Source: Corbicula japonica
Taxonomy: Eukaryota; Mollusca; Bivalvia; Venerida; Cyrenidae
Length of the DNA: 64,000 bases
NCBI GenBank assembly: GCA_038501625.1
Contig: JAZAYU010000019.1
Span: 6,232,709 to 6,296,708, forward strand
Reading direction: 5' to 3'
Both the position numbers and the translations under genes were made by a program. The notes below the pieces were generated by a model. That model saw only the letters and a list, made by a program, of their open reading frames with translations, did not search any database and was not told where the DNA came from. The stretch's first letter is position 1; each line of letters opens with the position of its first letter. This document shows positions 45,400-57,600 of this stretch, in pieces.

Positions 45400-45678
45400 C
45401 TGTTTCGTATCAGGGTTATATCCCTTGTTGGCAGTAACTTTTCCGTCTGGCAGGGTGGTAGTTCTGGATGGTGTTTCTTGGTAGAACGCTTTATTCTGTT
45501 CTTCTGGTGAGGCGTAGTGAACAAAGTACTGGCAGACGTGTGTGTAAGTCTCGCCGTCCTTGGCGGGGTCGTTCCCGTATATCTCGAGACCGTACTCTCC
45601 CTTCATAGGCAGAGAGATGCTCACAGTTATCTTGTCTCCCGTGTCCGCCTCCGTGATACAACGTTCAAGATCCTCCTC
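45400..45678 (-). CDS. Upstream-module exon f (last before the gap)
   Basis: 279 nt (93 codons), acceptor tgtttcag|GAGGAG and donor AAACAG|gtaacg, phase 0. Encodes LPMKGEYGLEIYGNDPAKDG and ends KGYNPDTKQ. That end resembles YDPYTNRTK at the end of the alternative exon 1 at 38,197, and both are in phase with the exon at 34,399. Confidence 0.9.
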
Positions 45679-48600
45679 CTGAAACAAGGGAGATAACCAA
45701 ACTTAATTGACAATGACAACTTCACAGATTCACACTTAGTTTAACCCTTTACTGCATGAGACAAGGCTCATAATGCATGTGTATCCACTATCAAGTAGAT
45801 CCAGACCTGCCTGCAAATCTGTGCAGTTTGACAAGAATTTACATTATTCGATTCTTTATGAGAAGTAACCTAAAATTGACTATTGTAGGTCCTTCAGACT
45901 GCATGGAGGGGCAGGCTGACCTTGATTAACAATGATTTACTTGTCAAAAATGGAATAAAAAATTCTATCCATGGAGTAAAGGGTTAATAAATACAAGTGC
46001 ATAATTAAAAACCTTTTTATTCATCAAACTACAACAGCCTTTTCAGCCCAGTTTTCAATTACTTAAACATGTAATGTGTCTGACCCAGCCTTGATTGATA
46101 CTTTAATCTTCAAACATTTTTTGCTTGTCTGAAGGTACGTATTATCTGCTTATATGCACCTTCTTTACCACATAAGAGTCGCTACTTTATAAGTTAACTA
46201 CTTTTATTATACAAACAACTAATTTACTTTTTGTGTTGAGATCTTGTCCTGAAAAAGACCCTGTGCAGGCTGCAAATTAATCTGAATTGTTCCGGTCTTG
46301 GTACATTTCTTTTTCTATAACTTCATTTGATTTTTTGCTGAAGTTACCTAAGACAGTCTGGTGATGGAATCAATTTGCACAATTTCAATCTATTTCAAAG
46401 ATACAATAATATCGATTTCCAGCATCATTTTAACTTCAAAGCATTTCAAAGGGTGAGCTACACTGCCAATTATGTTCACTGTGTACCTGTTTTGCTTTTG
46501 TTCTCCAAGCTAGAATGTGAGAGTATTCTAACAGTCAATGTTCCATGTCTGACAACTTACCTTCATTCCAGGTCTGCGCAGTTTACAAAGTATATATGTA
46601 GGTCTGGTCTTAGTAAACTCAACTTTAACACGTCCCTCTTTTGTAGGTATTACTGCATCTTTCTGACTTGGAATCAATCCAAGCTGGTCTAGCGGAATAC
46701 CGGGACCCCAGTTACTGTCGGAGCAGTTTGGCAGAGGTACGGCATCACTTGCTCGTGAATCTGCATTGATCTTATACTCAGCAGCGGCAGTGAACACATT
46801 CTTTACTCCGATATCTCCAGTTAGAAGCTGTGCAAAAATTGTAAGGTAAAATGATCCAGCTTTTGGTGACCTTATCGTAAAGGAAGCTTGATTATGACGT
46901 GTTTCTTGAAGCCCGTAACTTTTAAGCTTGTGGCCTTGGTACATTTCATCCCCATTTTCCACCTGAACAACCTTGTAAGTAAAGTTAGTCGGCTTTACAA
47001 AACCGACGGTGATCGAGATATTTCCGTTACGCGTCTGAACAACGCCTTTCTGATGTGAGATGAAGAACATGCCACATTTAAAGAAGTACGACTTGACGAG
47101 TGGCAATTCTTCGAATTCCTGCAGTGTGAGTGGGTGTGACAAAAGCTGCCACTCGGCTTTCTGGGCCCAGTGGCTGTAGATCAACTGCTCGGGATCTGTC
47201 ATGAAGTAGAAGTCATCGTATTCATACACCTAGAAAAAAAAAGTAACAGAATGAAATTTGTGATATTTGCATTAAAAAGTGATGTCATTCCTTAGGCCCC
47301 AGTTACACAGACGGTCGGTGCCCAATCGGTTATTTTATTTTAAGTTGCTCGCTGATTTGATCGGTTGTCATGCGTTATTTTATTTCTGTTTTCCTGTGTA
47401 ACCAGCCATCGGTGATTCACGAGTTTTCATCGGTTAAACAGATATTTCATGGGTTGCTGGTAAACATTAATTCTCATCTTTTTTTCTATCGGTGGTAAGT
47501 ATTAGTTGATCAGTTGCTTATCGGTGGCCCATCGGATATATCGGTTGTAGACAGGTTGTCGATCGGTGATGTCGGTTTTATACAGGATGTCGATCGGTGA
47601 TGATCGGTTGTAGATAAGTTGTCAATCGGTTATTTGTAAAATATTTTCACCGATTGAGAATTTTAAACATGTCTAAAAATCCGGATTAGTTATTTTTCAC
47701 CGACGAAACTCATCTTTCCCCAGCAGCAAATGATAGGTGGCAAACAGGCGACCAATAGTTGATATCGGTGGTCAATCTGTTGTCATCGGTTCACTCATTA
47801 ATTTGGCTAAAAAAACTACCGATCGACCACCGATGGCTCTGTGTAACTGGGGTTTTACAAAGGAAACATCATAACATCATTATAACAATCACATTAGATT
47901 AACCCTTGCGTTTATATATTTATGCCTTTTTTGCATTGGTGAACAGTGTGGAATCAGATCAGCTGTCTGGGCTGAAGGTTATAAAGCTGAGATTGGAAAC
48001 CAGTCTCAAATCTCAAGCATCTGATTGGCTGAATGGCGACTGGTCGCCATTTCAGCCAATCAGATGCTTGAGATTTGAGACTGGTTTCCATGCTCAGTTT
48101 TATAACCTTGGGCACAGATCAGGATTCCGCACTGTAGGCTTTTTTACTTACTAGGTTATTTTTATTTTACTTGAAATGATTTCTTTTCAATCACATGACA
48201 GGGCATAGGCCTCTTACCATAGCAGTGAAAAATTAGCTTTGCCATAAAAAATAATACAACAAATGAAATGAAAATCACAGATATTAGTTATAGACATACC
48301 AAATTTTCTGGCATGTTCTTTTCAGAGATGAGATATCGTGTAGCCCAGTGGGAGTCGACGAGGTACCAGTTCTCGTCGATGTACACGGCATTCCAGCTGT
48401 GGTTGTATTCAGTGCCCTTGAACTTGTCCCCGGGTCGGTAGTCCAATCCCTTTGCAAACCCTGTGAGAACTGTGCAGTAAAGACCTGCAAATCTGGGAGA
48501 AAAATACAGTTCTAGTTAATCTAACTTAACCAACATTTCACAGCGTTTTTTTCCCCCAAAGGGGAAAGGGTCCCCTTCCCCTACAATTGGGAAATTTTCG

Positions 48601-51600
48601 CATCGTAAAATCTTGAAATTGGGAAAAAATCAGACGCAAAATCAACCAAATTGGGATTTTTTCTTCATTCATGTAAATAAACACTAGGGGTTTTATTCAG
48701 CTTCACCAAGCATCATAAGGTCTGGTTCCTTAACAGGGAACCCTTAAGTGATGTAACTGTTATGCCAGAACTAAGTAAATGCCAATCCAATGACTGCCTG
48801 TCTATAAATTTCCAATGGCAGGTAAAGTTTCTTTGAGGTTGCAATTAATGTGAAATGAATCAGATAAATCTGCATTTGAAATTATAAATGAAGGAGTGGG
48901 GGCTGGATTCAATGCCAGGTTGAGGCAATGTGTCTTTGTGCTACAGCTGAGTGGGACTCAGTTTGGTTTCCAAATATGTCGGAAGGCTGGATTCAAGTTT
49001 AGTTTCAGTCCGATTTAAGGGGGAAGTACGGGAGGTTGCTCGATACCGGTACCTACATTCATTGGTTCAAATCGCTCAGACTCGGGACTCGTCGCCAATG
49101 GCATGGGATCGGTCGATATATACCCAAAATCTCGCAACAAAAGAGTGCCAGTGTTCGTATTTAACGGCTTCCTTTGAATAATCGCTCATTCTAAACGTTG
49201 TGAAGTTTGTTAACTACTTTCAGTTTCTGAAGACTGGTCTTTGCACTTCAATTTTATCCGTAAGAATCAGTCAACTTGCAATTATTGACCATAAACCAGT
49301 CTGAAAAAAGGACGTGGATAAAACGGGGACCGGATGAAAGACGTCACATGTCTGTACTTTATTTAATGATAACAACTGAGTAAAAGTCTAACCAGATCGT
49401 TGATAAGAGTTACTCCCCTTTGAACAGTACGGATTGTTTACACGGAACAACATTTCTTGCAAAAAACTCTTTTGTCAATATTGGGAAATGGCACTATCTG
49501 ATGTTGGAAACATTAGCTTTGGGGATTAGGAAAGTCCGGTACTTTGAATTGGGAAGACTCCGGTCAGCTTTGGGAATGGTACCGTTTTGCGGAGGTAGTT
49601 AAAGATGGAAAAAAACGCTGTTTCATACAAATCATATGAAAAGGTATATGCATTCAGATGTATAGTAAGGTACATACTTTTGGATTTTTGAGATTTAATC
49701 CAGTGGATTCAAAAAATATTTCAATATATTCATGTCACTTACCAGTTTAAATAAAAGAGAAAAAAAATCAATAAACCTTTTACTCAATGGGATATTGCGG
49801 TTATCCCATTGGCAAGCAGTGCAGGGTTAGCTTGAACACTGTAGATCTAGATCATCAGTAAGAAAATCTATGTCATCTAATCAGGATCTAAACTTCTGGT
49901 TTTCAGATTTATAGTTATTTCTGACCAGGAAGCAACCAGTGTAGATCCAGATCAGATAGATGTGCTGGCTAATCTGGATATACACTGGTTGCACATGCAA
50001 ATAAACCTATTTATATGGATTAAAAGCTTGATCTGAGAATAGATTGCAGTAGTGCTACATATACCTTTATACCACATGAATGGATTTTAACACATGTGCA
50101 GCCAGTGTAGATCCAGATCAGCCAGCACATTTGATCAGGATCTACACTGTTTCATTTTTGGTCAGAAATAACCATACAAATCAAAGTGAACTGTGCAGAT
50201 CCTGATCAGATGGCAAGAATATACTATCTGATCTGGATCTACACTGTTTGCAAGAGATACAAGAGCCAGTCGGAAACGACTGCAAGCTCGACTATTCGAA
50301 AAGTCAGAATTATTAAGCACATTGTAACTGGGCTTCATTTAAACTGGGGAGTAATTCAGGAGTTTATGACGCCTCCAACAAACACACATGAACAAAAGTT
50401 TCTTAATCCAAGTTAGGAAGTCAATAAATTACACTTAATTTATTCTTGTAGATTTTTTTGGGTTTACACAACCCAGCCCATACACCCCTGATCCTACACC
50501 CATCAACCCACTATCTTTGCCCACCTATAGTGGTGTGGCTTGGTGTAGTACAGTATGGTATGCTGGTTGCTGGTGTTGTCATTGTTGGTGTTGTTGTTGG
50601 TGGTGGTAGTATTGTTGCTGGTGGTGGTGGTGGTGGTGTTGGCTGTTGGTGTTGTTGTTGATGTTGTTGTTGGTGGTGGTGTTGATGTTGTTGGTGGTGG
50701 TGTTGGTGTTGCTGGTGTTGTAATAGTATAGTAAAAGTATAGTAATAGTATAGTAATAGTATAGTATAGTATAGTATAGTATAGTAATAGTATAGTAATA
50801 GTATAGTAAAGTAGAAGTATATTATAGTATAGTAATAGTATAGTAATAGTATAGTAATAGTATAGTATAGTATAGTATAGTATAGTATAGTATAGTATAG
50901 TATAGTATAGTATAGTATAGTATAGTATGGTGTTGTAATAGTATAGTAAAAGTATAGTAATAGTATAGTAATAGTAATAGTATAGTATAGTATAGTATAG
51001 TGTAGTATAGTAATAGTATAGTAATAGTATAGTAATAGTATAGTAATAGTAATAGTATAGTAAAGTATAGTATAGTATAGTATAGTAATAGTATAGTAAT
51101 AGTAATAGTATGGTATAGTATAGTATAGTATAGTATAGTATAGTATAGTATAGTAAAAGTATAGTAAAAGTATAGTAATAGTATAGTAATAGTATAGTAT
51201 AGTAATAGTATAGTAATAGTATAGTAATAGTATAGTATGGTATCGTATGGTATGGTATGGTATGGTATGGTATGGTATGGTATGGTATAGTATAGTCTAT
51301 GCCCCCACCCACCCCACAATTACTCAACACTTTCAACCAAAGTATGTTAAGTACATCTGTTTTAAACATTTTCTATAGCATTACATATGAAAAACACTAA
51401 CATTGAACCTTTAAGAATTATTTATAAGTCTTAATTCTAATTTCAAGTGAAAAGGGCAAAAATCAAATATAAAAAAGCAAGGATGAGTTATGGGCCTTTG
51501 AAAATAAACCTGATGTAAGATAAAATAAAGGTATACAAAGTTTTAAACCTTAATTTTTAAGTCTAAAAAGGGCAGTAATTTGAAAAAAATCAAAGAGTTA

Positions 51601-54600
51601 TGGTTCTTGGCATACATAGTCAGGGTCATGATGATGAATAAGTTTCAAAGCTGTAGTACAAGAAGTATGAAAGTAACTAGCTTGCACGCAAACTTTAACC
51701 TGAAATTCTAAGTCAAAAAAGGGGCATAATTTGATTAAAAATGAAAGAAAGAGTTATGGTTCTTGGCATACATAGTCAGGGTCATGATGGTAAACAAGTG
51801 TCTTAAGTTTCAAAGCTGTAGTACGAGAAGTATGAAAGTAACTATCTTGCATGCAAACTTTAACCTGAAATTCTAAGTCGAAAAAGGGCCATTATTTGAA
51901 TAAAAATGAAAGAAAGAGTTATGGTTCTTGGCACACATAGTCAGGGTCATGATGGTAAACAAGTGTCTTAAGTTTCAAAGCTATAGTACAAGAAGTATTT
52001 AAGTAACTACCTTGCACGCAAACTTTAACCTGAAATTCTCAGTCGAAAAAGGGCCATAATTTGTACAAGATGAAAATTAGAGTTATGGTTCTTGGCAGAC
52101 AAACTTGAATTATGATGATGAAGAAGTGTTGAAAGTTTCAAAGCTGTAGTATGAGTGGTATTGATGTTATGAGTTTGTACAGTAGCTTGCACGCAAACTT
52201 TAACCTGAAATTCTAAGTCGAAAAAGGGGCATAATTTGATAAAAATGAAAGTTAGAGTTATGGTTCTTGGCATACACACTTGGGATATGATGATTAATAA
52301 GTTTTGAAAGTTTCAAAGCTGTAGTATAAGTAGTATTGAAGTTATGGGTTTGTACAGTAGCTTGCACGCAAACTTTAACCTGAAATTCTAAGTCGAAAAA
52401 GGGCCATAATTTGATCAAAATGAAAGTTAGAGTTATGGTTCTTGGCATACACACACGGGAGATGATGATGAACAAGTGTGCCAAGTTTTAAAGCTGTAGT
52501 ATAGGTAGTATTGAAGTTATGAGTTTGTACAGTAGCTTGCACGCAAACTTTAACCTGAAATTTTAAGTCAAAAAAGGGCCATAATTTGATCAAAATGAAA
52601 GTTAGAGTGATGGTTCTTGGCAAACACACTCGGGACATGATGATGAACAAGTGTGCCAAGTTTAAAAGCTGTAGCTATAGTAGTTTTTAAGATATAGGTA
52701 GGTTGCACGTAAACTTTAACCAAAGCGGGACGCCGACGGCGACGGCGACGCCCAAGTGAGTACAATAGCTCGACATATTCTTCGAATAGTCGAGCTAAAA
52801 ATGTGTCTATATAGAGTAAAGTGCGTTAGTTTTGCACACAAACGACAGTTTATTCCTACAGAACTAGTCACCCCATGGAATAATTTAACACGCACACTTA
52901 CCCGCATAGAGTTTCAAAAATCCTAGCATACGTTCCCTTTTTGTTTTTGAATGATGTAAGAACTTCCTCCGGGGAGCCTTTCTGAATGTTCTTGAAGTCA
53001 ACATTGTACATATTCTTTGAGGTCATCCATCGAAATATCGCTCTGAAACAAGAGATCATTTTTTCTTCACAATTGTTTTGTTTAAGACTTAAGGTTTAAG
53101 TCATACCGAAGATGACTCTCAAAAAGTTTACTATATGTATGATACTATGAAAAATTTCAAAACTCCTGCAGTGGTCACAAAGTAATGTTACTTTACTACA
53201 TTTAAGGGTTTTATCACAATGGTGAAAAGTGTAGATCCAGATCAGCTGGCATATCTGTGCTGTCTGATCAGGATCTATACTGTTTCTATTGAATTCATTA
53301 GGTTATTTCTGACCAAGTGGTGACTAGTAGATTCTGATTAGATGGACAGGTGTGCCAGCTGGTCAGGATCAACACATGCCACACATGCACAAAAATCCAT
53401 ATACCGGTATATCGAGTAAAGGGTCAAGTATTTTTAATGATTATAGGGCAACTTTAGCTTAATTACTGTTCAAAGGTACATTCTGTGCCCAAAATCATAA
53501 AACTAAATCAGGAGACCAGTCTCCAATCTCAAGCATCTGATTGACTGTAATGGCAACTGGTCGCTATTTCAGCCAATCAGATGCTTGAGATTTGAGACTG
53601 GTCTCCAATCTTTGTTTTATGATTCTTGGGCCTGGTTAGCAAAGTTAGAAGACACTGGTCAGACTGACAGAATGTTTAAAAATGTTGAGGAACATGTTTT
53701 GTAAATATAATTATTGGCAGATGTGAGAGTAGACATATTGTGAATGGCCTTCATCCTTTGATTGTTCTCTGTTGTAGAAAAGCTGGGGGAATTGCGCACC
53801 AATGCTATCTATAATGGTTTAATTACATTAGCAGCTGCACGCATATACCCTATGGGATAATCTATGCAGTATTGTTTACAATGCTTTTCTGCACTAATGT
53901 TTCCCTGGAGTGACAAATTCTCTAGATATCAGCATAATATTCCAATACTGCAGACATATATTTCTTAAATTCTGTGAACTTGTCAAGGGAGACAACCATT
54001 GAAAACTTATAAAGTTAAAACTATTCAGGGGAAGTAACTGCTTACTATCATTTTTAAAATGCTTGCTTTTGAGAAAAGTAAAAAAAGAATTGATGATACA
54101 TATTATAAAGCTCTTGAGTTGGAATTTCAGGTAAAAAAAAAAGCCCAATGTAATTGATAATGTTTACATTCTTGTGAAGAAATTTTGGCAGAAAGGCGAT
54201 GGCAATTCCATTATTTCTCGGCCAGGTACATCTGGAATTGTCAGAATTCCATCACATGTTTACAGAACACACACACAAATTAATTGTGTTAGGCCACCTT
54301 TAAAACTGTAAAAGGATTTTTTAAATCCTATGATTTTTTTTTGTGTTTAAAGGGAGATGTGCAGGATTGATGAATGGAACAGATTTGCGAAAAGGGTTAT
54401 TAATCAGTTGAATATCATTATTTGAAGCTCAAATATTGATTTACACCCGAAATATTTCAAACCAATATTTAAAAAAAAAAGATATATAAATGGTGTTTCC
54501 TATCCTATGCGACACGCAAAGGTTAGCTATTTTTGTATTTCCCGCGTAAAGCCGCGGTTGTTTTTGGGATTGTCACATGATCTCTTCAACCAAAATACGC

Positions 54601-57600
54601 ATTTAGTGTACCTTGTCGACTACTGACGTCGCCATTTGTTTCAAAATGCCTGGGCCACCACGAATAGTAAGCTTAGCGGAAACGTGACATTCCCATGATC
54701 GCTAAATATAGAATGTATTTTTGTATAGGGATTATTTAAGCGGATTGTTTTAAGGTCCGGTAAAATGGTAAAATTAACCGAAAACTTCCTCCTGGAGGGT
54801 TTGAAATGTAGAGTTTAGTGAAAAGTACACGTAAGTGTTACATAGATGGATCTGTTTACGATTTTACCGAGTACACCTGCTCGACCCTGCACATCTCCCT
54901 TTAACAAAAGAGGCAGTGGTCTCAATGTGAAAAGAAGGAGACATTTCCACTCAGCATAACTGAGTGAAGACCTTGCTATTTTATTGGAACACTGGCCATT
55001 TTGTTTGATTTTATCCCAGAATCCCCCTTTTTTTTTCATTAAACGCCCTTCTACTTTCAAAGATAATGACAGCACTACAGAGGTCAAAAGCAAAAGATTT
55101 TCTGTTAATACTGTAATGTTTTCTGAAAGCTAGTACAAAACAAGTATTTGCACAATCCGGGTTAATAGGGGTGGTTGCCCATAGTGGGTGGTAAGGTGGA
55201 CCAAACCTCCCTTAACTATACACATTTTCATATACAAGAGAAACCTATTTGTAAAACAAAATTGATGATTCATTGTTAGCATCACCCCCATTAGTCCTCA
55301 GCTTTATTGCCTTTTCCTCTCAAATATTTTCATAATTATTTAGATGACAAATTGCATGCACAGGTGTACTGTGCCTTCATCAGCTACGTCACTGCATGGG
55401 TATACATAGCCATACATAACTCCCCCTCATTCACCATTACTGTCTCCACTCTGAAAAAGATCCCTGTAACTTAGCAGAGAACACACTGATTTATTTTTTC
55501 TCTTCCTTCTCCCAAAAGATCAATTAATGACTAAAGCAAAACCATTTAAAATGCAATTCTTTTCTGAATCATTTAGCATTTTGAATAAATCAACTCTCAC
55601 CTTAGATAACAGGATGCAGTTAATTTGATTATTCTAATAAAATCTACCCTGTTTCATACACAGAAATAATACAATTTACATTTATTTCAATTACTGACAT
55701 CTGCCTTGAAGTAAATCAATAAACTACTGTGCCCAAGGTTATAAAACTGAGATTGGAAACCAGTCTCAAATCTCAAGGATCTGATTGGCTGAAATGGCAA
55801 CCAGTCTCAAATCTCAAGCATCTGATTGGCTAAAATGGCGACTGGTCACCATTTCAGCCAATCAGATGCTTGAGATTTGAGACTGGTTTCCAAACTCAGC
55901 TTTATACCCTTCAACCCTGTTCATAAAATAAGGGTAATGTTAATCCTATGTTTATGCCTACAGCTTTTTTTTGCTCCAGTTGCTTTGTAGATTGTTCAAT
56001 CCATTAACAGGTGACATTGTAGTAATCTAAAAAAACATTACTGTGGTCTCACTCCAAATAGGTTAATTGACAGTTACAATCAAAACCTCATGTCAATTGT
56101 GATCAATTGACAGTTACAATCAAAACCTCATGTCAATTGTGATCAAAAGTGAAAGCAAAAAAAAGAACAGTGATCAAGTTTGATTGATATTGATGGTAAA
56201 AGCAAATCCACTGGTTAAGTTGATCATGAGTGACAGCAAAGCACAAAAAAACAAGTGATCGTAAAAGACTGTAAAGCAAAACCACAGGCCAAGATGATCA
56301 TGAGTGACAGCAAAGCAAAATCACTAGGCCAAGATGATCATGAGTGACAGCAAAGCAAAACCACAAGGCCAAGATGATCATGAGTGACAGCAAAGCAAAA
56401 CCACAAGGCCAAGATGATCATGAGTGACAGCAAAGCAAAACCACAAGGCCAAGATGATCATGAGTGACAGCAAAGCAAAACCACAAGGCCAAGATGATCA
56501 TGAATGACAGGGAAGCAAAACCACAAGGCCAAGATGATCATGAGTGACAGCAAAGCAAAACCACAAGGCCAAGATGATCATGAGTGACAGCAAAGCAAAA
56601 CCACAAGGCCAAGATGATCATGAGTGACAGCAAAGCATAACCACAAGGCCAAGATGATCATGAGTGACAGCAAAGCATAACCACAAGGCCAAGTTTGATC
56701 ACAAGTGCCTGGAAAGCATAACCACAAGGCCAAGTTTGATCATAAGTGATAGGAAAGCTAAACCACAAGGCCAAGATTGATCATAGGTGAAAGGAAAGCT
56801 GAACATAGATGACAGGAAAGCTAAGCCACATGCCAGGTTTGATCATAAGTGACAGGAAAGCTAAACCACAAACCAAGTTTGATCATGAGTGACAGCAAAG
56901 CAAACAGAGGGCCAATTTTGATCATGAGTGACAGCAAATTTAAACCACTGGTCAAGTTTGATTACCTGTGACAGCAAATCTAAACCACTGGTCACATAAT
57001 TATGATCAAGTGTGACAAAAAATCTTCCTGTGAAGTATGATCAAGACTAACTGCAAAACCAAACTTAGTCAGTTTGATCGGACAGCAGTTGAAAACAACC
57101 GCAGGGGAGATAATAAAACAAAATCAAAATAACCTTGGCACAAGTGTATAGAAAAGTATTTTAAAACCACTTGTGATGTTGTGACATAAAACAGTAGTTG
57201 CAGCAAGCTGACAGGGGTGACACAACTTACCAGAATCCAACAAAATTACCGGAATCCACTCTCGATTTAACAGAATCCACCTTAACAATGAGTTATAGTT
57301 TTTTTTAATTAATGCATGTATCGTGATGTCAGAGCATTTTAAAGCAATTTGCATCTAGATTTGACAGTACCGATCCCATTTTTCGTTGTCCTGTACATAT
57401 AAATTTGCTGCGCAAGCTATAAAAATTCGTCTGGAATCCACCTTAAAAATGATTCCGGTAAATCAGAGTGGATTCCGTGGATTCCAGTGATTTTTGGTGG
57501 ATTCTGGTAAGTCACGTCAGTGGCTGACAGTATTCAGCCAAGCAACCTGAATGATCTGTGGTCAGATTAGACAACATAGTCCAAAATGACATGATAATCA

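Larger units (their letters stand above)
50285..52796. mobile_element. 2.5-kb composite element bounded by agctcgactattcgaa (Helentron/pearl-like)
   Basis: agctcgactattcgaa at 50,285-50,300 is repeated in inverse as ttcgaatagtcgagct at 52,781-52,796. The right copy also pairs with tagctcgacatattc just before it, giving a terminal hairpin. Between them lie a GGT/TGT-rich stretch, a TATAG microsatellite and about seven 165-175-bp tandem units ending in a gacgccgacggcgacggcga run. Subterminal inverted repeats, a tandem core, a microsatellite and a 3' hairpin are traits of Helentron-related non-autonomous elements; this assignment is inferred. Confidence 0.55.

Noticed and set aside
50503..51369. 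288- and 165-residue minus ORFs rich in YYTI/YHTIP
   Set aside because: Pure translation of TATAG/TATGG and GGT microsatellites.
52025..52765. Series of similar ~90-residue minus ORFs sharing TFILIKLWPFFDL
   Set aside because: They overlap and repeat at the 175-bp period of the tandem array; no splice or promoter context.
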